Positions 6,820 to 7,239 of a DNA stretch of 7,239 bases are shown piece by piece. Numbering within the stretch: the stretch's first letter is position 1; the number at the start of each line of letters is the position of its first letter. Under the pieces are notes generated by a model that did no database searches, was not told the DNA's origin, and saw only the letters and a list, made by a program, of their open reading frames with translations. The position numbers were made by a program, and so were the translations under genes. Source of the stretch: JAJDIA01 sp031555735 (GTDB lineage Bacteria > Bacteroidota > Bacteroidia > Bacteroidales > Tannerellaceae); contig JAVBUE010000053.1 of the NCBI GenBank assembly GCA_031555735.1, positions 1 through 7,239 of the forward strand. Direction: 5' to 3'.

Positions 6820-7239
6820 ATGAAATACGATAAAGTAATCACCGCATCCCTTTTATCTGCGATCCTGCTGGTATCCTGCAACGACGGGCCGCAGGGAGGA
6901 CAAAACGATATCGCCACACCCGTGTCGGTGGAAGAACTGAAGAAAGGACCCATCAGCAAGCTGATCAATACCACCGGATCGGCCAACCCGCTGTATGGCG
7001 TGGAGCTGAACGCGCTGACCACCGGAGCGTACAAGCTACAGGTGAACCCAAAGACAGGCCGGGTATTCAAGCTGGGCGACCAGGTGGCGAAAGGGCAGAC
7101 CATCATCCGCCTCGAAGATACGGAGTATGAGAACACCATCGCGGTGGAAAGCAAGAAGCTGAACCTCGAAATCGCCGAACAGGAACAGGGAAAGCAGAAG
7201 ATGCTGTATGAGAAAGGCGGCGTGACCCTGAGTGAGATG
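6820..7239 (+). CDS. Periplasmic adaptor (membrane fusion) lipoprotein, HlyD/RND-MFP type, N-terminal part
   Basis: This gene starts 6 bases after the tolC-like gene and runs off the right edge with 140 codons visible. It would join the inner-membrane transporter to the TolC channel. The N-terminus is a lipoprotein signal: a lysine-containing start, hydrophobic LLSAILL, and lipobox LVSC with Cys20 as the lipidated residue. No strong acidic surface-export signal follows the cysteine (NDGPQGG), which suggests a periplasm-facing anchor. Residues 33-58 (TPVSVEEL to TGSANP) form the usual first strand of adaptors. VFKLGDQVAKGQTIIRLED (82-100) is the first half of the lipoyl/barrel-sandwich domain, with the typical G-x-x-V-x-x-G-Q pattern. 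From about 103 a charged alpha-helical hairpin begins (ESKKLNLEIAEQEQGKQK, 110-127). The remaining domains are missing only because the window ends. Whether it serves this permease or a further transporter downstream is open. Confidence 0.88.
   Translation, partial: MKYDKVITASLLSAILLVSCNDGPQGGQNDIATPVSVEELKKGPISKLINTTGSANPLYGVELNALTTGAYKLQVNPKTGRVFKLGDQVAKGQTIIRLEDTEYENTIAVESKKLNLEIAEQEQGKQKMLYEKGGVTLSEM

Noticed and set aside
1..7239. CRISPR array, tRNA or rRNA genes, insertion sequence
   Set aside because: Nothing resembling regularly spaced repeats, tRNA arms, rRNA segments, transposase motifs or terminal inverted repeats was seen on reading the window.

Overview
The window looks like chromosomal DNA of a Bacteroidetes bacterium, most likely order Bacteroidales. 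The evidence is the protein families (an ABC-2 permease carrying a large periplasmic peptidase-like domain, next to a TolC/adaptor pair), starts without clear Shine-Dalgarno sequences, and a promoter-like TTTG-N18-TAnnTTT element typical of the phylum. I cannot assign a genus. All genes read on the + strand.

Region 1 (1-751) is the 3' end of a type III restriction enzyme (Res) gene; its 5' part, and presumably the mod methyltransferase, lie outside the window. Sampled lines here are about 38-50% GC. Region 2 (752-1061) is a 310-base gap without a convincing gene. It holds a short coding-like fragment after res, a cluster of GTGACAT words that can fold into alternative stems, a purine-rich stretch, and a likely Bacteroidetes promoter at 971-1000 followed by a leader with two competing small hairpins.

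Region 3 (1062-7239) is one operon-like block of four genes spaced 12, 40 and 6 bases apart, with most sampled lines at 57-67% GC. The genes are an ABC ATPase, a 1104-residue ABC-2 type permease with a large extracytoplasmic part, a TolC-family outer-membrane channel with a signal peptide, and the N-terminal 140 residues of a lipoprotein periplasmic adaptor (HlyD/RND-MFP type) that runs off the end. Together they predict an envelope-spanning export machine: ATPase and permease in the inner membrane, adaptor in the periplasm, TolC in the outer membrane. The substrate is unknown. More permease genes could follow beyond the window.

The most interesting item is the permease. Its periplasmic part resembles the M1-aminopeptidase-like region of known Bacteroidetes 'ABC permease/M1 peptidase' proteins but has no HEXXH zinc motif anywhere. 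It ends in a domain resembling the golvesin/xanthan-lyase C-terminal domain, a putative carbohydrate-binding beta-sandwich. This suggests a non-catalytic binding module built into an exporter. These family assignments were made by eye and were not checked with any search.
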